The notes beneath the pieces are model-generated. The model searched no databases. It was not told where the DNA came from and saw only the letters and a list, made by a program, of their open reading frames with translations. A stretch of DNA of 64,000 bases from Daucus carota subsp. sativus (Eukaryota > Streptophyta > Magnoliopsida > Apiales > Apiaceae), in assembly GCF_001625215.2 (NCBI RefSeq), contig NC_030383.2, forward strand, positions 58,704,949 to 58,768,948, read 5' to 3'. This document shows positions 36,931 to 49,556 of the stretch, piece after piece; the first letter of the stretch is position 1, and the number at the start of each line of letters is the position of its first letter. The position numbers and the translations under genes are program-made.

Positions 36931-37799
36931 ATGGCTGCTAGACAAGAAGTTAAATTGTTTGGCACTCCAAATAGTCCATATAGCCGAAGAGTTGAGATTG
37001 CTCTAAATTTAAAAGGAGTTGATTACGAATTTGTCGCAGAAAATCTTTCCAACAAGAGCCCTGAGCTTCTCGAATACAACCCTGTTCATAAAATGATCCC
37101 TGTACTATTGCATAATGGCAAACCAGTTGTTGAATCTGCTGTTATAATTGAGTACATTGACGAGACCTGGAGTTCTGGCTCCTCCATTTTGCCTGCTGAT
37201 CCTCTCGGAAAAGCCAATGCCCGTTTCTGGGCTAAATTCATCGACGATAAGGTACCAAGACATATTCGTATTATGAATTTATCTGTCGTAAATTTTATTT
37301 AAATAGTATCGGCTGTTGTACATTTATGTAGCAAATTTTATTTATATAGTAGAGAATTTTATTTAAATAGTATCGAATGTTGTACGTTTAAATAATATTT
37401 TGTCATGTTCTGGACGGATGTCTGTCATGCTAATGAAAATAATTTGGATTCCAGGCAATGCCTGTGATAAGAAGTATTCGTCGCTTCCAGGGAGAAGAAC
37501 AAGTTAGAGTCATTGGAGAAGCTGTTGAACTTTTGAAATTACTAGAAAGTGAACTAAAAGGGAAGAAATTCTTCGGAGGGGAGACGATTGGACTAGTTGA
37601 CATCACAGCTAATTTCATCGCGTTATGGATCGGAGTTTATGAGGAGATAATGGGGATCCGAGTGATCACCAAGGAGAAGCTTCCTGTATTATGTCAATGG
37701 ATTGATGACTATCTTAACTCCAGCATTGTCAAGAAGAGTTTGCCTTCCAGAGATCAACTATATGAGTATCTAGACTTACAAATCAAAAAACGTCGTTAA
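36931..37799 (+). CDS. Tau-class glutathione S-transferase 1 (type A)
   Basis: Exons 36931-37251 and 37455-37799 with a phase-0 intron after IDDK, the usual tau GST intron site, give 221 residues. The N-terminal thioredoxin fold has NSPYSRR with the likely catalytic Ser15, the cis-proline in MIPVLL, and the glutathione-binding ES at about 68-69 before IIEYIDETW. The all-helical C-terminal domain has [14 protein letters not shown]. The family conjugates glutathione to electrophilic xenobiotics and oxidised metabolites in the cytosol. It shares [23 protein letters not shown] and the RSIRR/NIRR block with GST3 and differs there from the other four genes. An in-frame ATG at 36754 lies too far upstream and probably precedes the transcription start. 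Confidence 0.95.
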
Positions 37800-38755
37800 A
37801 CTCACAAGCTATCTTTATTTGTCGTACTCAATGCACAAGGATCCCCATCCTCTTGGTAGGTTCCGGAGAAGGTCCTGGTTTAATTTTCGATTTCTTTGTA
37901 ATTTATGTTTATGATTTGTCCTGTATTTTGAATCTTGTTTATCGATCAGCTGGTGTCATGAAGTGCTTGTTAAAACAATTTCAACTTCAGTGCCATAGAA
38001 TTCATCAATCAGAAAGTTGACATTCCAATAATTAAACATCAATAATGACAGGGGAAGGATGTTGAGCTGGACAGGTTAGATAATACTACTAGGAGGCAAG
38101 GAGCCGCCTCGCCTTTAAGTCGGAGCTTAAAATTATTTCTGACTTTAAGTCTAAGTCAAAAATAAGTTAGAAACGGATTTAAAACCATAAATTAATTTGA
38201 GGTATTTTTTCCAGTGACTTGATTTTTTAAAACTTTTTTGATAAAAATTACACACAAGTCATAATTTACCCATAAATCATTAATAAATCAAAATTATCCA
38301 AACAGATATTTTAACTCTCATCTTATAATATTAAGTGATAAGTCAAAATTTTAAGTTCGGCCAGACGGGCTCTAACACAAAATATATGCAATCCAAAATT
38401 TAACTGTTGTTGGATTATATTTATTTCGAACAACAGTTCAAAGAAATCAACTAAATTTTACTGAAGTTTCAAAAAAATTTCATAATTTAAAATTTTAACA
38501 TTTATAAGAAAATAGTATACACAAATATGACTGCTTATCTTTTGTAAATTTAAAGATCAAACTTTGGTTTAGATTTTTGTCAAAGGAATGAAAGATCAAA
38601 GAAGTATAGTTTATCTGTTTATGCAGCTTGCTTGCCAAGTTCAGATGCCAAAACTTAGTAGTTCCAGATGCCAAGGAAACAAAACAAAATAAGAGCAGGG
38701 CCCATCTCTCTTTATATATTCCTTAAAAATTCCTAGAATCCAGAACAGTGTAAAA
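37800..38755. other. Intergenic, GST1 to GST2
   Basis: Contains a MITE-like element at 38101-38372, then the GST2 promoter. The block CAGCTTGCTTGCCAAGTTCA near 38626 matches the leaders of GST6 and of the orphan promoter at 40881. TATATATT at about 38712 is the probable TATA box. Confidence 0.5.
38101..38372. mobile_element. MITE-like element with GAGCC ends
   Basis: Starts GAGCCGCCTCGCCTTTAAG and ends GGCCAGACGGGCTC. The interior has the repeated GACTTAAA and AAATCATTAATAA style seen in the element at 57595-57911. Target duplication is not clear. Confidence 0.5.
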
Positions 38756-39659
38756 ATGACCAATCAAGAAGTGAAGGTTTTTAGTGCAATGGAAAGCTCC
38801 TTTGGCAAAAGAGTGGAAATTGCACTGAAAATGAAGGGAGTGGAATATGAACATGTAGCAGAAGATCTTTCTAACAAGAGTGCTGAACTTCTCATGTACA
38901 ACCCTATACACAAAAAGGTTCCTGTGTTCTTGCACAATGGAAGACCAATTGTAGAGTCATTAGTCATTCTCGAATACATTGATGAAACCTGGAAATCAGG
39001 TAAATCCATATTACCAAAAGATCCTTACGAACGTGCTGCTTCGCGTTTTTGGGCCAATTTCATAGATAGCAAGGTATGTTTATAATTACTCCTTATATTT
39101 TGTCGATAGACTTGATGAACTCAATCTTATTACTAAGAGAAGAGGCGTGCATACTAACATTAAAATTGAAAGATGCATAAGGAAAAATATAATTTAAGCG
39201 AAAATTGAAATTAATGTAAATCTACTTTAAGAAGAAGTTTTACCATTGCTACTTGCTAGTAGGATTTACACGTTTAATTTTAACGTACAAAATTCTAAAA
39301 TTTTAATGTTCTATTAGGTATTAGATGCGCTGACAAAAATTTACAGAAGCAAAGGCGAGGACCAAGATGCAACTGAAGAATTAGGTGAACTGCTAAGTAT
39401 ACTGGAGAATGAACTCAAAGATCAGAAGTTCTTTGGAGGTGAGAGTATCGGGCTAGTCGACATTGTGGCTGATCTTATAGCTCTGTGGTTGGATGTTATT
39501 CAAGAAGGTTTGGGTATAGAGATATTCACGCAGCAGACACATCCAAAATTATTTAAATGGAGTGAAGAGTACATGAATTGCAGCATCATAAAAGAGACAT
39601 TGCCTCCCAGAGCTGATTTACTTGCTCACTATTTCCGGTCCGCCTATGCTTCTAAATGA
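38756..39659 (+). CDS. Tau-class glutathione S-transferase 2 (type B)
   Basis: Exons 38756-39073 and 39318-39659, phase-0 intron after IDSK, 219 residues. The fold motifs [23 protein letters not shown] and [12 protein letters not shown] are intact. The active-site loop reads ESSFGKR where most family members have SPF or SPY, so the proline after the catalytic serine is replaced. The C-terminus carries [19 protein letters not shown], shared with GST4, GST5 and GST6. It should be a cytosolic glutathione transferase or peroxidase, possibly with altered activity because of the loop change. Confidence 0.93.
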
Positions 39660-40874
39660 TTTGGTTTGTATTTGATCATACGTCTTCTCTGCGGCCAAAA
39701 CAGTCAAGTTCATAAACAAGCTACCGTTTGTATCTTTTCTGTGTTTCTTTTATGTTTTTCGTCGGTATGTAAATGTCTTCTGTCAAGATCCAAGGTCTAA
39801 TGTTCAATAATGCAAAGTTATAATAAGGTGATCACCTCTCCTGAAACCTTTAATAATATCAGATGTTTAAACACATGTATCTTTCAAGTGAATGACTCTA
39901 ATTTTTTTTAATTATATGAACGGTTATATATATTACCAACTACTATGAACCCCATCTTTGTGATTCTGAATACTTCGAATGAACTCATCTCTGTAACTCT
40001 AGAAACTCCGATTTGAAACTTGTTTATAAGAGTTAAATTACTTAATGTACAACTTTGAAGAGTAGAAGAGATAAGATTTTGTGATATATATAATTTCATA
40101 ACGTTTCGTGGAAATTTCTCTAAAAATTCCAAAGAAATAACGCAGAATACATCGTTTTCTACTTAACTGGCACACGTAATACTCTCAGTAATACTCTCAT
40201 ACCATGTACATTGGTAGTTATGGTTTTTATTCCGCTTGGTAATTTATAAGTAAATGCAGCCGTTAAGGAAATGAATTTAAGTTCTCATCACTTTAGCGCT
40301 TGTTTGTGAACATTTATTCTGAACTAGAATTAGTTGATCGCAGGATAAATTCTGCGAATTAGAATAACTTGATTTCATGATAAATATGATGACTTTAATA
40401 TAGAAATTTCTGTGTGTCTGCTGATAAAAACTGTGATCCAAAAAGTAGAGCTGTGATGTTTACTGACTGACACGTATCAGAACATGCATTTCCCCATCTA
40501 CTTTACTTTTTTAAAGCTAGACTGATATGATGCAACTTAACACAGGCTATAAGGTGCACAATTCAGTGACCGACAACAAAGACATAGAAGGCCAGGGAGA
40601 CGTTTTGTTCATAATTAACGAGTCTGGTTAATGAAAATCAGAATTTCAAACTCATATGTTGGGGTTTGGATTAGCAATTTTGTAGTATAGAATGGGAACT
40701 GCAATTTCACTTAGAGGGTAAATAATTTCTTACACTCTTTTTGGATACTCATTCTCATACACATCATTCCCGTTCCCGATTCCTGTTCCTGTTCACGATT
40801 CAAAAGTCCTGATAATTTTTTATCCAGTTGCCTTGTATGAAACCCTACCACTTTGGTACTTTGTCTCAAATGTT
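39660..40874. other. Intergenic, downstream of GST2
   Basis: No gene or clear transposon recognised. It precedes the orphan GST-like promoter region. Confidence 0.4.
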
Positions 40875-41030
40875 AAAATATCATATGTCACTTGTTGATT
40901 GCATAGATTATGTAAATCAAAGAAACAAGCGCCAAGTTCATATCATTACAAAATTACAACTTGTTAGCCAAGTCCAGATCTGAGAACTTACAATTGAACA
41001 ATTCCAGAAGCTACAAAACATTAATAACAA
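40875..41030 (+). promoter_or_regulatory. Orphan type-B GST promoter and leader
   Basis: TCATATGTCACTTGTTGAT at 40881 matches the upstream motif of GST5 and GST6. The following blocks CAACTTGTTAGCCAAGTCC near 40959 and AATTCCAGAAGCT match the leaders of GST2 and GST6 in the same order. No GST coding sequence follows; the next recognisable feature is a Helitron at about 41150. It looks like the 5' remnant of a lost GST gene. Confidence 0.6.
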
Positions 41031-41149
41031 TGAACTACAAGAATAGCGCATCTATCATATTCTGACAAGTCTTCAAACCAATAAAGGGGTAATATTCTTA
41101 AACAAGACAGAGTTTATTCTGAGTATATTTAAGGATATATCTGCAATCA

Positions 41150-42377
41150 TCAATATACTTATATAAAGGAGAAGCGAGGGGCGTGTAGGTGGCGCCTCTC
41201 ACATCGTTCCGTTCTATTTTTCTAATTTTTTGGAATTTTTGTATGGAAAATATCAAAAATTAGAACTACTTTTTTTAATTTCGGGTATATTAAAAGCAAG
41301 TTTGAGAATTTGATTTTGTTTCAAATTATTTATGAAATATAGTAACTTGAAAGTTTTAATCTGATTTTGTTTCAGATTATTTAATTATGGACACATCTGA
41401 TTTTGTTTCAAATTATTTATGGAATATAGTAGCTTGAAAGTTTTAATCTGATTTTGTTTTAGATTATTAGATTATTTAATTATGGACACATCTGATTTTG
41501 TTTCAAATTATTTATGGAATATAGTAGCTTGAAAATTTTAATCTGATTTTGTTTTAGATTATTTAATTATGGGAAAAAATAGCACGTACACAAGTCTCTC
41601 TGCATACCCCTATAATAGATTGTAGGGTTTTGGATCATCTAAACGCAACCTCCTCTCTTCCAATACCATAACTCCACCTCTCTGTTGTGATAGTTCTCTG
41701 CTCGATTTATATCTCGGAGGTGAGCAAAGGTTGTTATAGACCGCTATATTGGAGTTGACAAATCCAAACACAGGAAAATAATATAGTCTTGACATGATGT
41801 TTATGATTGATATCAATAAATTAACTATTAGTGATGTATGTTTGTTGGTTATTCTTTTATAATATTTGTTTTGTTTATCGGACAAGTTTGTTGTTGTTAA
41901 TTTGTATATGATTTATTTTATATACAGGAAAAAATTATTCATGCATTATCTGTATGCTCCGTTCAAGCAACTTTTAAGTAAACGTTGTTTATCGACCGCT
42001 ATCTTATAGATTTAAGTTAGATGTTTTTGTGCACAATCAATCCATAAAAATTGGAGGAAGGTGACAATGTAAAAACATGATTACTTTTCAAAAAAAAAAA
42101 ATAAAATTAAGATTCGTCATGTTTTAAATTGTTAATTACGTGTATAAATTTATTTTCATTTTTTCACCATGAATTATAATCCAATTTTGTAATATTATAT
42201 ATTAGTATTACATCAAAATTTTTATATTATAAATTATTTTATCCTATAAATATTAATTTTGAAATATTAATATATTTTTTTATAGATAGTCACAATATTA
42301 TTTTATTCTACAAATATTAATATTAAATCATTAATATAATTTTTATAGGCCGCCGCAAGGCGCGGCTTCTCGACTAG
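41150..42377. mobile_element. Non-autonomous Helitron
   Basis: The 3' end is diagnostic. A GC-rich hairpin built on GCCGC-CGCAAG-GCGCGGC is followed by TTCTCGACTAG and the host T at 42378. The 5' end is one of two TC dinucleotides preceded by A, at 41147 or 41150, before ATATACTTATATAAAGGAG, a style common at plant Helitron 5' ends. There are no terminal inverted repeats and no target duplication. It carries no helicase or Rep frame. Inside are a tandem repeat and AT-rich filler. Confidence 0.78.
41312..41575. repeat. 87-bp tandem repeat inside the Helitron
   Basis: Units beginning GATTTTGTTTCAAATTATTT at 41312, 41399 and 41494. The third spacing is 95 bp because of a short internal duplication, ATTAGATT. 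Confidence 0.85.
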
Positions 42378-42427
42378 TTCTTTATATATATAAAAAAATC
42401 TTCTATTTTTTTTTCATTCATGAAATC

Positions 42428-42803
42428 TGAGGATATTCGATTGGGACTGTTTGAAATCCATTAAAATCTTGGGGTATTCAATTGAGATTTTAAATTATAC
42501 TACAAAATCTGGTGGTATTCAATTAAAATTTTAAATTATGCTTTAAATCCGATAATATTCAATTGGTATTATTTAAAATCCATTAAAATATGAGGATATT
42601 CAAATCATGATGGACTTTTTATGGATTTCATAAAATAATGGATTTTGTGGCATTCTTCAGTGTATTTTAAATTTTTTGAAATCCCAGCAAAATTCATGAG
42701 ATTTTAAAGCATTGTGCTTAAATCAACTCTGCGACATATTATCAAGAATCCGCACAAAATCAAAATCACATATAATCTATTAAAATCCCAATCGAATACA
42801 CCT
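42428..42803. mobile_element. MITE with ATTCGATTGGGA ends
   Basis: The left end TGAGGATATTCGATTGGGA and the reverse complement of the right end, CGAGGTGTATTCGATTGGGA, are similar. It is non-coding and contains repeated ATTCAATTG and AAATCCATTAAAAT blocks. The exact ends are uncertain by a few bases. Confidence 0.6.
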
Positions 42804-42924
42804 CGTCAGTTTTGATATCTGAATTTGGTTTAAAAATCATTAAAATCGTAACTTCAACTCAATTCAAGATTATCATCATCTAGTCGAACTCAAATCCTTA
42901 AACAATCCCAAATCAAACTTTTAA

Positions 42925-43319
42925 GAGCATCTCCAACGGCGTTGGCTATAATCGTTGGCTAAATTGGACCTGTAAGACATTATTTAAAATTTGCTGAACC
43001 TGTAAGACATTTTGCTTCAATGGTACTGGCTATATTGGTTGGCTATAATTTAAAAATAGTATGTTATTAATATTTTAAATTGTTAAAATAGAATATATCA
43101 GTTCAATATGGTAATAAATGATGTACAATCTTCCTACAGATTTTCTTACAGACCTGTAGAGGTTCGACAAATTTAGCCATCCATAGGAGGTTGGCTAAAT
43201 TTATAGACAACAGGTGAGCATGGTTGGAGTTGAGTTTTTGGAGCTGTTGGCTAAATTTTTTTATTTTAAGTAAGCCAGCTCACCTTTTAGCCAAGGGTTT
43301 TAGATGGTTGGAGATGCTC
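42925..43319. mobile_element. GAGCATCTCCAAC MITE, first of a head-to-tail pair
   Basis: 395 bp with ends GAGCATCTCCAACGGCG and GGTTGGAGATGCTC, between TAA at 42922-42924 and TAA at 43320-43322. TAA duplication points to PIF/Harbinger. It is non-coding. Confidence 0.85.
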
Positions 43320-43322
43320 TAA

Positions 43323-43717
43323 GAGCATCTCCAACGGCGTTGGCTATAATCGTTGGCTAAATTGGACCTGTAAAACATTATGTAAAATTTGCTGAACCTG
43401 TAAGACATTTTGCTTCAATGGTACTGGCTATATTGGTTGGCTATAATTTATAAATAGTATGTTATTAATATTTTAAATTGTTAAAATAGAATATATCAGT
43501 TCAATATGGTAATAGATGATGTACAATCTTCCTATAGATTTTCTTACAGACCTGTAGAGGTTCGACAAATCTAGCCATCCATAGGAGGTTGGCTAAATTT
43601 GTAGACAACAGGTGAGCATGGTTGGAGTTGAGTTTCTGGAGCTGTTGGCTAAATTTTTTTATTTTAGGTATGTCAACTCACCTTTTAGCCAAGGGTTTTA
43701 GATGGTTGGAGATGCTC
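43323..43717. mobile_element. GAGCATCTCCAAC MITE, second of a head-to-tail pair
   Basis: Also 395 bp and nearly identical to the first copy, sharing the TAA between them and followed by TAA at 43718-43720. It lies about 300 bp upstream of GST3. Confidence 0.85.
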
Positions 43718-44023
43718 TAAGTGGCCTCATAGAGACATCGGATATTCAGCTAATATTCGCTAATAAAACCTTTTGCTGATATATAATATTAATGATTTGT
43801 GATCTCATCGGTGAGGTCATCTAATAATTTTCTAAAGGAAAAATAAATCGCAGACGCGCACCGAACATATTTACTTGTTCATACATGAGTCAACCATAGC
43901 AACGCTTGTCAAGATCCTTATAAGAAGGAACTCAAGAAACCACATTTTCTACAAATCAAAACCAAGATTCAACACACACACACAAAACCTTAAGATTTAA
44001 ACATTTTTCAACCAAGAAACTAA

Positions 44024-44881
44024 ATGGCACATCAGGGAGTTAAATTGTTGGGTGCATGGGCTAGTCCATACAGCCGAAGAGTTGAAATTGCTCTGAAATT
44101 AAAAGGCATCGATTATGAATTCGTCGCGGAAACTCTGTCGCCTAAGAGTGCCGATATTCTTAAATACAACCCTGTCCATAAGAAGCTCCCTATATTCTTG
44201 CACAATGGCAAGCCTGTTGTCGAATCTCTTGTCATTGTTGAGTATATTGACGAGACTTGGAGCTCTGGACCTTCCATTTTGCCTGCAGACCCTCTCGGAA
44301 AGGCAAATGCCCGTTTCTGGGCTAAATTCATCGACGACAAGGTACTAAAATCTTTTTTAAATCCTTTTCATACAAGTTTGTAACAAGCGTGTTAAGTTAT
44401 CAGTTCTCCCAAAATCTCAAGATTCAGTATCCAAAACGAATCATATTAAATTTAATTGATCTTTTTCAGATTTAATTTAATTTGTAGCTTAAGGCCTTTG
44501 CGGATGAATAAATGTCGCTAATGATTTTGATTTCAATTTCAGTTGATGCCCGCGATAATGAACATTCGTCGCTGCCAAGGCGAAGAGCAAGTGAAAGCTA
44601 TCGACGAAGTAGTCGAGCTTTTTAAGTTGCTCGAAAACCAACTCAACGGGAAGAAATTCTTCGGAGGTGACACAATTGGACTAGTCGACATCACGGCTAA
44701 TTTCTTAGCACTATGGCTTATAATTCATCAAGAGATAATGGGGCTACAGATTGTGACCGAAGAGAAGCTTCCTGTATTTTGTAAGTGGATTGATGAGTAC
44801 CTCAACTCCAGCGTTATTAAGCAGAGTTTGCCTTCCAAAGAAGAATTATCAGCCGCCTTGCTTGCCTATCACAAATCTTAA
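44024..44881 (+). CDS. Tau-class glutathione S-transferase 3 (type A)
   Basis: Exons 44024-44341 and 44543-44881, phase-0 intron after IDDK, 218 residues. The active-site loop is ASPYSRR with the likely catalytic Ser14. [10 protein letters not shown] and [13 protein letters not shown] complete the glutathione site, and [14 protein letters not shown] the C-terminal domain. It is closest to GST1 over the whole length, including [11 protein letters not shown] and [17 protein letters not shown]. The 5' leader matches that of GST1 as well. The role is the same cytosolic detoxification or redox role as the family. Confidence 0.95.
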
Positions 44882-46780
44882 ACACCCACTTTCGCGAGCT
44901 ATTCCTGTTTTCGTAACCAGTGCACGAGTTTCCCGGAATCAGGTTCATGAGAACGTTTCGGTTTATTTTTCGTTTTGTATTTTGAGATTGTGTCTTGTAT
45001 TTGTTCCAGAATTTCAGCATTGTTTTGTTTAGGTAGTTAAAATTTAAAACTGGTATATCTACCGTGTACTAGTTTATCAGTTTCAGTAATAAATCATTGG
45101 ATACTTGTTAATCAAGGTACTAATAATTGAGTTGCTACAATTTCTTTAGATCAATCGACCTATGAATTGTTTAAGGGGGATTTAAATTAGTTGGATTGTA
45201 CTGCAAACTATAATGGCACGAGTGGACATTGATTTGGACACTGATTCAGACTTGGAGATATTAATTGGATTTGACAATGATTCATTAGAACCAAATCTAC
45301 CCGTATATTTTTAGAGAAAACTGTATTATTACTCTATTAAATAAATCTAAATAAAAAATAATTATTAGTGTATGTTTATGAACATATAATAACAAGATTT
45401 ATAAATAAATTAAAAAAGATTTGTTGGGCAGAGAACAGTATTTAATTGTATACATATTAAAGTCTTCTTATTTTATAAAAATATATATATTTCTTCAATT
45501 TTATCGATCAAAAATTTAATAATATTTTGCAAACAATCACATGTTTTTATAATTTGTTTTGATAAATTTGTTAGCAGTCACGTGATTTTATGCTACAATT
45601 TATAAATTCATGCGGGGTCCATGTCAGAATACTCCTCACCTTAATTAATTATGTGTATTTAATGACACATTTTTTTTTATCATAAAAGAAATTAAAAGAT
45701 AATTATTAAAATTATCAACTATTACATGTTGAACACTATATTATTTATTAAAATGAAAAATATGTTAGGAAAAAAAATCAATATCAAGGAATAATTAGTT
45801 AAAATTTGACATTATCCTAATAACTAATGACAAATCCGACTCAATACATATTTGGGATATATAAATTCTGTCCAACCGTAAATTTTATCACCACCATCAT
45901 CTCAAATTTGTATCATTTGGTTTGATATTAAAATAATAGTTTTATAATTCATATATTTTGAATTTATTAGATTTAAAATTGATAGGTGTTTTCTAAATAT
46001 TTAATTAATAATATTTTTTGTTAATAGTTAATAATATAATAATAGAAACATAAAATTTTATTTTCATCGGATAAGTTATTTATATTTTTTCAAGATAAAC
46101 AAAATATTATCCACATCCATTTTTATTATTTTGAGATTGTTATTTTCACCTTTATTATCTCAGTTATGAGAGGTTTATCTTTGTTCTCGAATCGCTAATA
46201 AAGAGAATTTGTTTGTCCCTAATTGTGCATTCAATTTTAATATCATTTACGTATATTAAAAAGGATATTTTTTTTTGAAATAAAAAAGGTTTATATTTTT
46301 AATTTAATAATTTAATTAAATATAATATTAATAATAGCTAAATATTAGGTTAAAGTAAAATAGTTTAATATAATTTATATGGGTCGCGCTCAAGAGAGAA
46401 TCAGTCCTTAAAATAAAACCACTTAGATTCTGCTGCAGAACTCTAAATTTTAAATAGATTTTTAAGATTTAAATCTAAATACATGTTTTTTTCATATTTG
46501 TGTGCATTCAAAAATAATTTAAAAATATATACATAGATATTAATATTTTTTATTTTGCTGCAAAACCCATAGATAAGAGTTCTATGAATTTTTTCTAATG
46601 TTTTTTCTTCAACATGCCCCAATTTATATAATATGATATATAAATATAAGTTTAAATCAAATTTCGGATAAGTCGCCGAATGAATCAGAATTATACGGAT
46701 TACGGACTGCATTTTGTCCCTGATCTTGGATTTTTCAAAGATGGCATAATAACCCATGTCATTCCTTCCGAGAAACATGC

Positions 46781-47018
46781 TACTCCCTCTACTGAGGCAG
46801 GTATAATAGCTTTTTGACTTTTTTTTTCCACATAATTTTAAAAGTTTTGACTGTATATTTATAGTATTATTTTTAAAAATTTCTTTTTATCAAAAAAATT
46901 ATTATTATCACATTTTGTTCACAAAATTTTTTTTTTAAAATTAATATTTATAAGTATACGGTCAAAACTCCTAAAAATACGTGAGAAAAAGTCAAGTGAT
47001 TATTATATCAGAGGAGTA
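46781..47018. mobile_element. Stowaway-like MITE
   Basis: Starts TACTCCCTCTACTGAGGC and ends ATATCAGAGGAGTA. Inner inverted blocks TTTTGACTGTAT and ATACGGTCAAAA continue the terminal repeat. About 238 bp. Confidence 0.65.
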
Positions 47019-47971
47019 CTCGCATTGTTGAAGAACAACATAATTGATCTGTTTTAGTCTCAATACAATACAAACACTTTTTAGTCTTTACGAATTTTTT
47101 GTGAAGCTTCTTCATGATTGAATTTTATGAAATTAAATTATCCAAGGATTTTGAATTTCATTTCAAATTTTAATTTTGAACAAATAATCTGTTTGAGAAT
47201 ATAAATTCAGATTTTATTTAAAATCAAAACATTTGAAGACTACTATTTATGAATGAACTTGAAATGATAATTTAAATTCTATCATTTGAACATCTTGAAA
47301 TCCACTCAGTTAAAAATATATCATCTTCAACTATTAAAATTAATAATCAATCAATCATTTTCGTCTTATGAGAGTCGGCCGTCCCATTTCTCTCTAACTT
47401 TGATCGCCTTCATCTTCTTGTCCACCTCTTCTACCCATCTGCACCTTCATCTCTGTCATCTTTCTTCCCATCTCAATTCTCACCCTCTCTCATGCTAATC
47501 TCAATTCCTTGCCAGCACTTCTCCATCCACAAAAACTCTGCTTTTCTTGTTTTTGATTTTCAATCAATAAACATCATCTTTTTTGTTTGTTTCTTCGTGC
47601 AATAAAATTGAGTTTTGTGGAACAAAACTCGAAAAACCCATTTGGGTTTTTTCGTTTCCTTCTGTTTGAGTATTGTTTGTGTGTTTGAGTGTATCGTTTT
47701 GTGCGATGTGTTGGTTATGTTGAAAATGATTTTATGATGTACCGGTAGATATGGAAATCTCGCATCAACAACACGTGCGGCAGGTCTATAGCCGGTGTAC
47801 TTGAGGTAGATAGCTAGAGTACATTTAGAATGGTGGTGAATATCACATGTGCTCACCTCTCACAAAAAATATTTGTTCATGACGTGAGGCATCCAAGCTC
47901 AGTTTTTGCAACTGAATCCTCTGAACTTTGTACTATCCATGAAATTACTTTGAAGGTCAATTGTGAAGTTA

Positions 47972-48407
47972 GGGGTCGTTTGGTTCACGGAGTGGTATGT
48001 GGTTGGAACGAGGAATCGGGTTAAGGTGGTATGAGGATGAGGTATCATTCTTGATATCATTTGTTTGGTTGAGTGATGGAATGAGTAATATATTGAATTT
48101 AAATATTTTTAGATTATTATTTTTTATTGATGAAAAATAATTTTATAATTTTATTTTATCCAATTTTGAGTTGTTGATTTAATTTTGTGTCAAGCATCTG
48201 ATGTAATTGTATATAATATAAAAATATTTTTTGATTCTTCATACCCATGTTCCATACCCACCTCCCTCCTAAGGTATCAAAAATCCATATCTTGGGGGTT
48301 TGAGGTATGGGTTTGGACGAATAAATTTTCCAACCAAACATCAGGTATGAGTTTGGAATGAATAAAACCCATACCTGATACTTGAAAAGGCTGGACCAAA
48401 CGACTCC
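47972..48407. mobile_element. Tourist-like MITE (PIF/Harbinger type)
   Basis: Ends GGGGTCGTTTGGTTCACG and GGACCAAACGACTCC, with TTA duplications at 47969-47971 and 48408-48410. It is 436 bp and non-coding. Confidence 0.82.
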
Positions 48408-48892
48408 TTAGTAGTTTCCATGGAGATGCAGGCTGGATTACTCAGAAAATCATTATCTTCAATTTTCAATTTTCAGAATATTTGTATTCAAATTGTTAAG
48501 CAATCCGGAAACAAAACATCTAATTATTTAACTCATTTATTTGTTTTTCAACCTGATTGCATGATCAGTCGGGGGTTTGTCCCGATTTGAGTTTCTTTCA
48601 AAATATTAATGAAATTCGCTATAAAAAAAATCAATAATCAATCAAATCAAACTTGATTAAATACCTACATGTTGGATTAAATTTATGCGGAATCAACAGA
48701 AGTAAACTCCAAGTCGGGCAAGACTCACCTATCTATAGATAAAAGTAAACTTTCGAAGACATCACGGACACTCTGACATACAGGTATATTATTATTTATA
48801 TCAGTATTTAATACCTCTGACATTTTGGCCGCCCATCTTCGACAAAGATAAAAATTAAGAGTGAGCTCAGAGTATCAAATATGTCACATGTG

Positions 48893-48964
48893 TACATATA
48901 TTACTTGGTTTACCAAAAATCGATGTATGAAAATATTATATGTTCACACCAGTATTCCAATGGT
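48893..48964 (+). promoter_or_regulatory. Distant upstream motif of GST4, shared with GST5
   Basis: The stretch beginning TACATATATTACTTGGTTTA aligns with the region upstream of GST5 through TATGT, TTATATGTT and ATTCCAA, over about 65 bases. It lies some 800 bp from the GST4 start, against about 140 bp for GST5, because a MITE intervenes. Confidence 0.5.
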
Positions 48965-49191
48965 TAGGTAAAGTTCCTCATCCTAGGAATTTTTAAAATG
49001 ATAAAACAAGCGTGAATCTCATGTAAGCACCCATGTTATATTTTGTTTTGTTTTTGAATTCAGGTAATTTTATGTGGCCGTAATTTGTTTCATTTCACGG
49101 TTAAAAGTATAAGATACCGGCCGTTTTTTCTAAAATTTTCATCTAACATATTTAAATTAATATGTTACTTCTTTGATATAAGACCTTGATT

Positions 49192-49556
49192 TGGAACTCA
49201 TTTAGCTGAGTTTATAACTTATAACTTAAAGTAATTTATGTCATATGCTAATAGTTTAAAATGTCTCCTCGGATAATTGTGATTTATTACTGACTTGTGA
49301 GCTATTAAAAATACAATAATAAATATAAAAATGATTTATGTGGAAATTATGTTTTAAGGATAACTTTTTATCAAAAATAAGTTCAAAACAATTAATTGAT
49401 TGCAAAAAATATACCAAACAAACTTTTGACTTTTAGTTCGTTTCACTTATTTCAAATTTTAAACGGACTTTGACTTATTACACTACAAACAGTATTTTTA
49501 AGCTTAAATTCTTAAATTGGAAAATGGTCTAATTAAATCCGGACAAACATGCTCTT
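49192..49556. mobile_element. MITE-like element upstream of GST4
   Basis: The left part GAACTCATTTAGCTGAG and TTTATAACTTATAACTT matches, inverted, the right end of the element at 57595-57911. The right end reads CGGACAAACATGCTC. It is non-coding. Exact borders and target duplication are unclear. Confidence 0.55.

Larger units (their letters stand above)
44882..48892. other. AT-rich intergenic, GST3 to GST4
   Basis: About 4 kb with no credible gene. Two MITEs are listed separately. Frames at 47286-47498 and 47830-48024 have no recognisable product, though 47380-47560 is CT-rich and resembles a plant 5' leader. Confidence 0.45.

Noticed and set aside
47286-48024. Possible gene start with a CT-rich leader
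   Set aside because: The short frames have no homology I recognise and no exon chain follows; a MITE begins at 47972.
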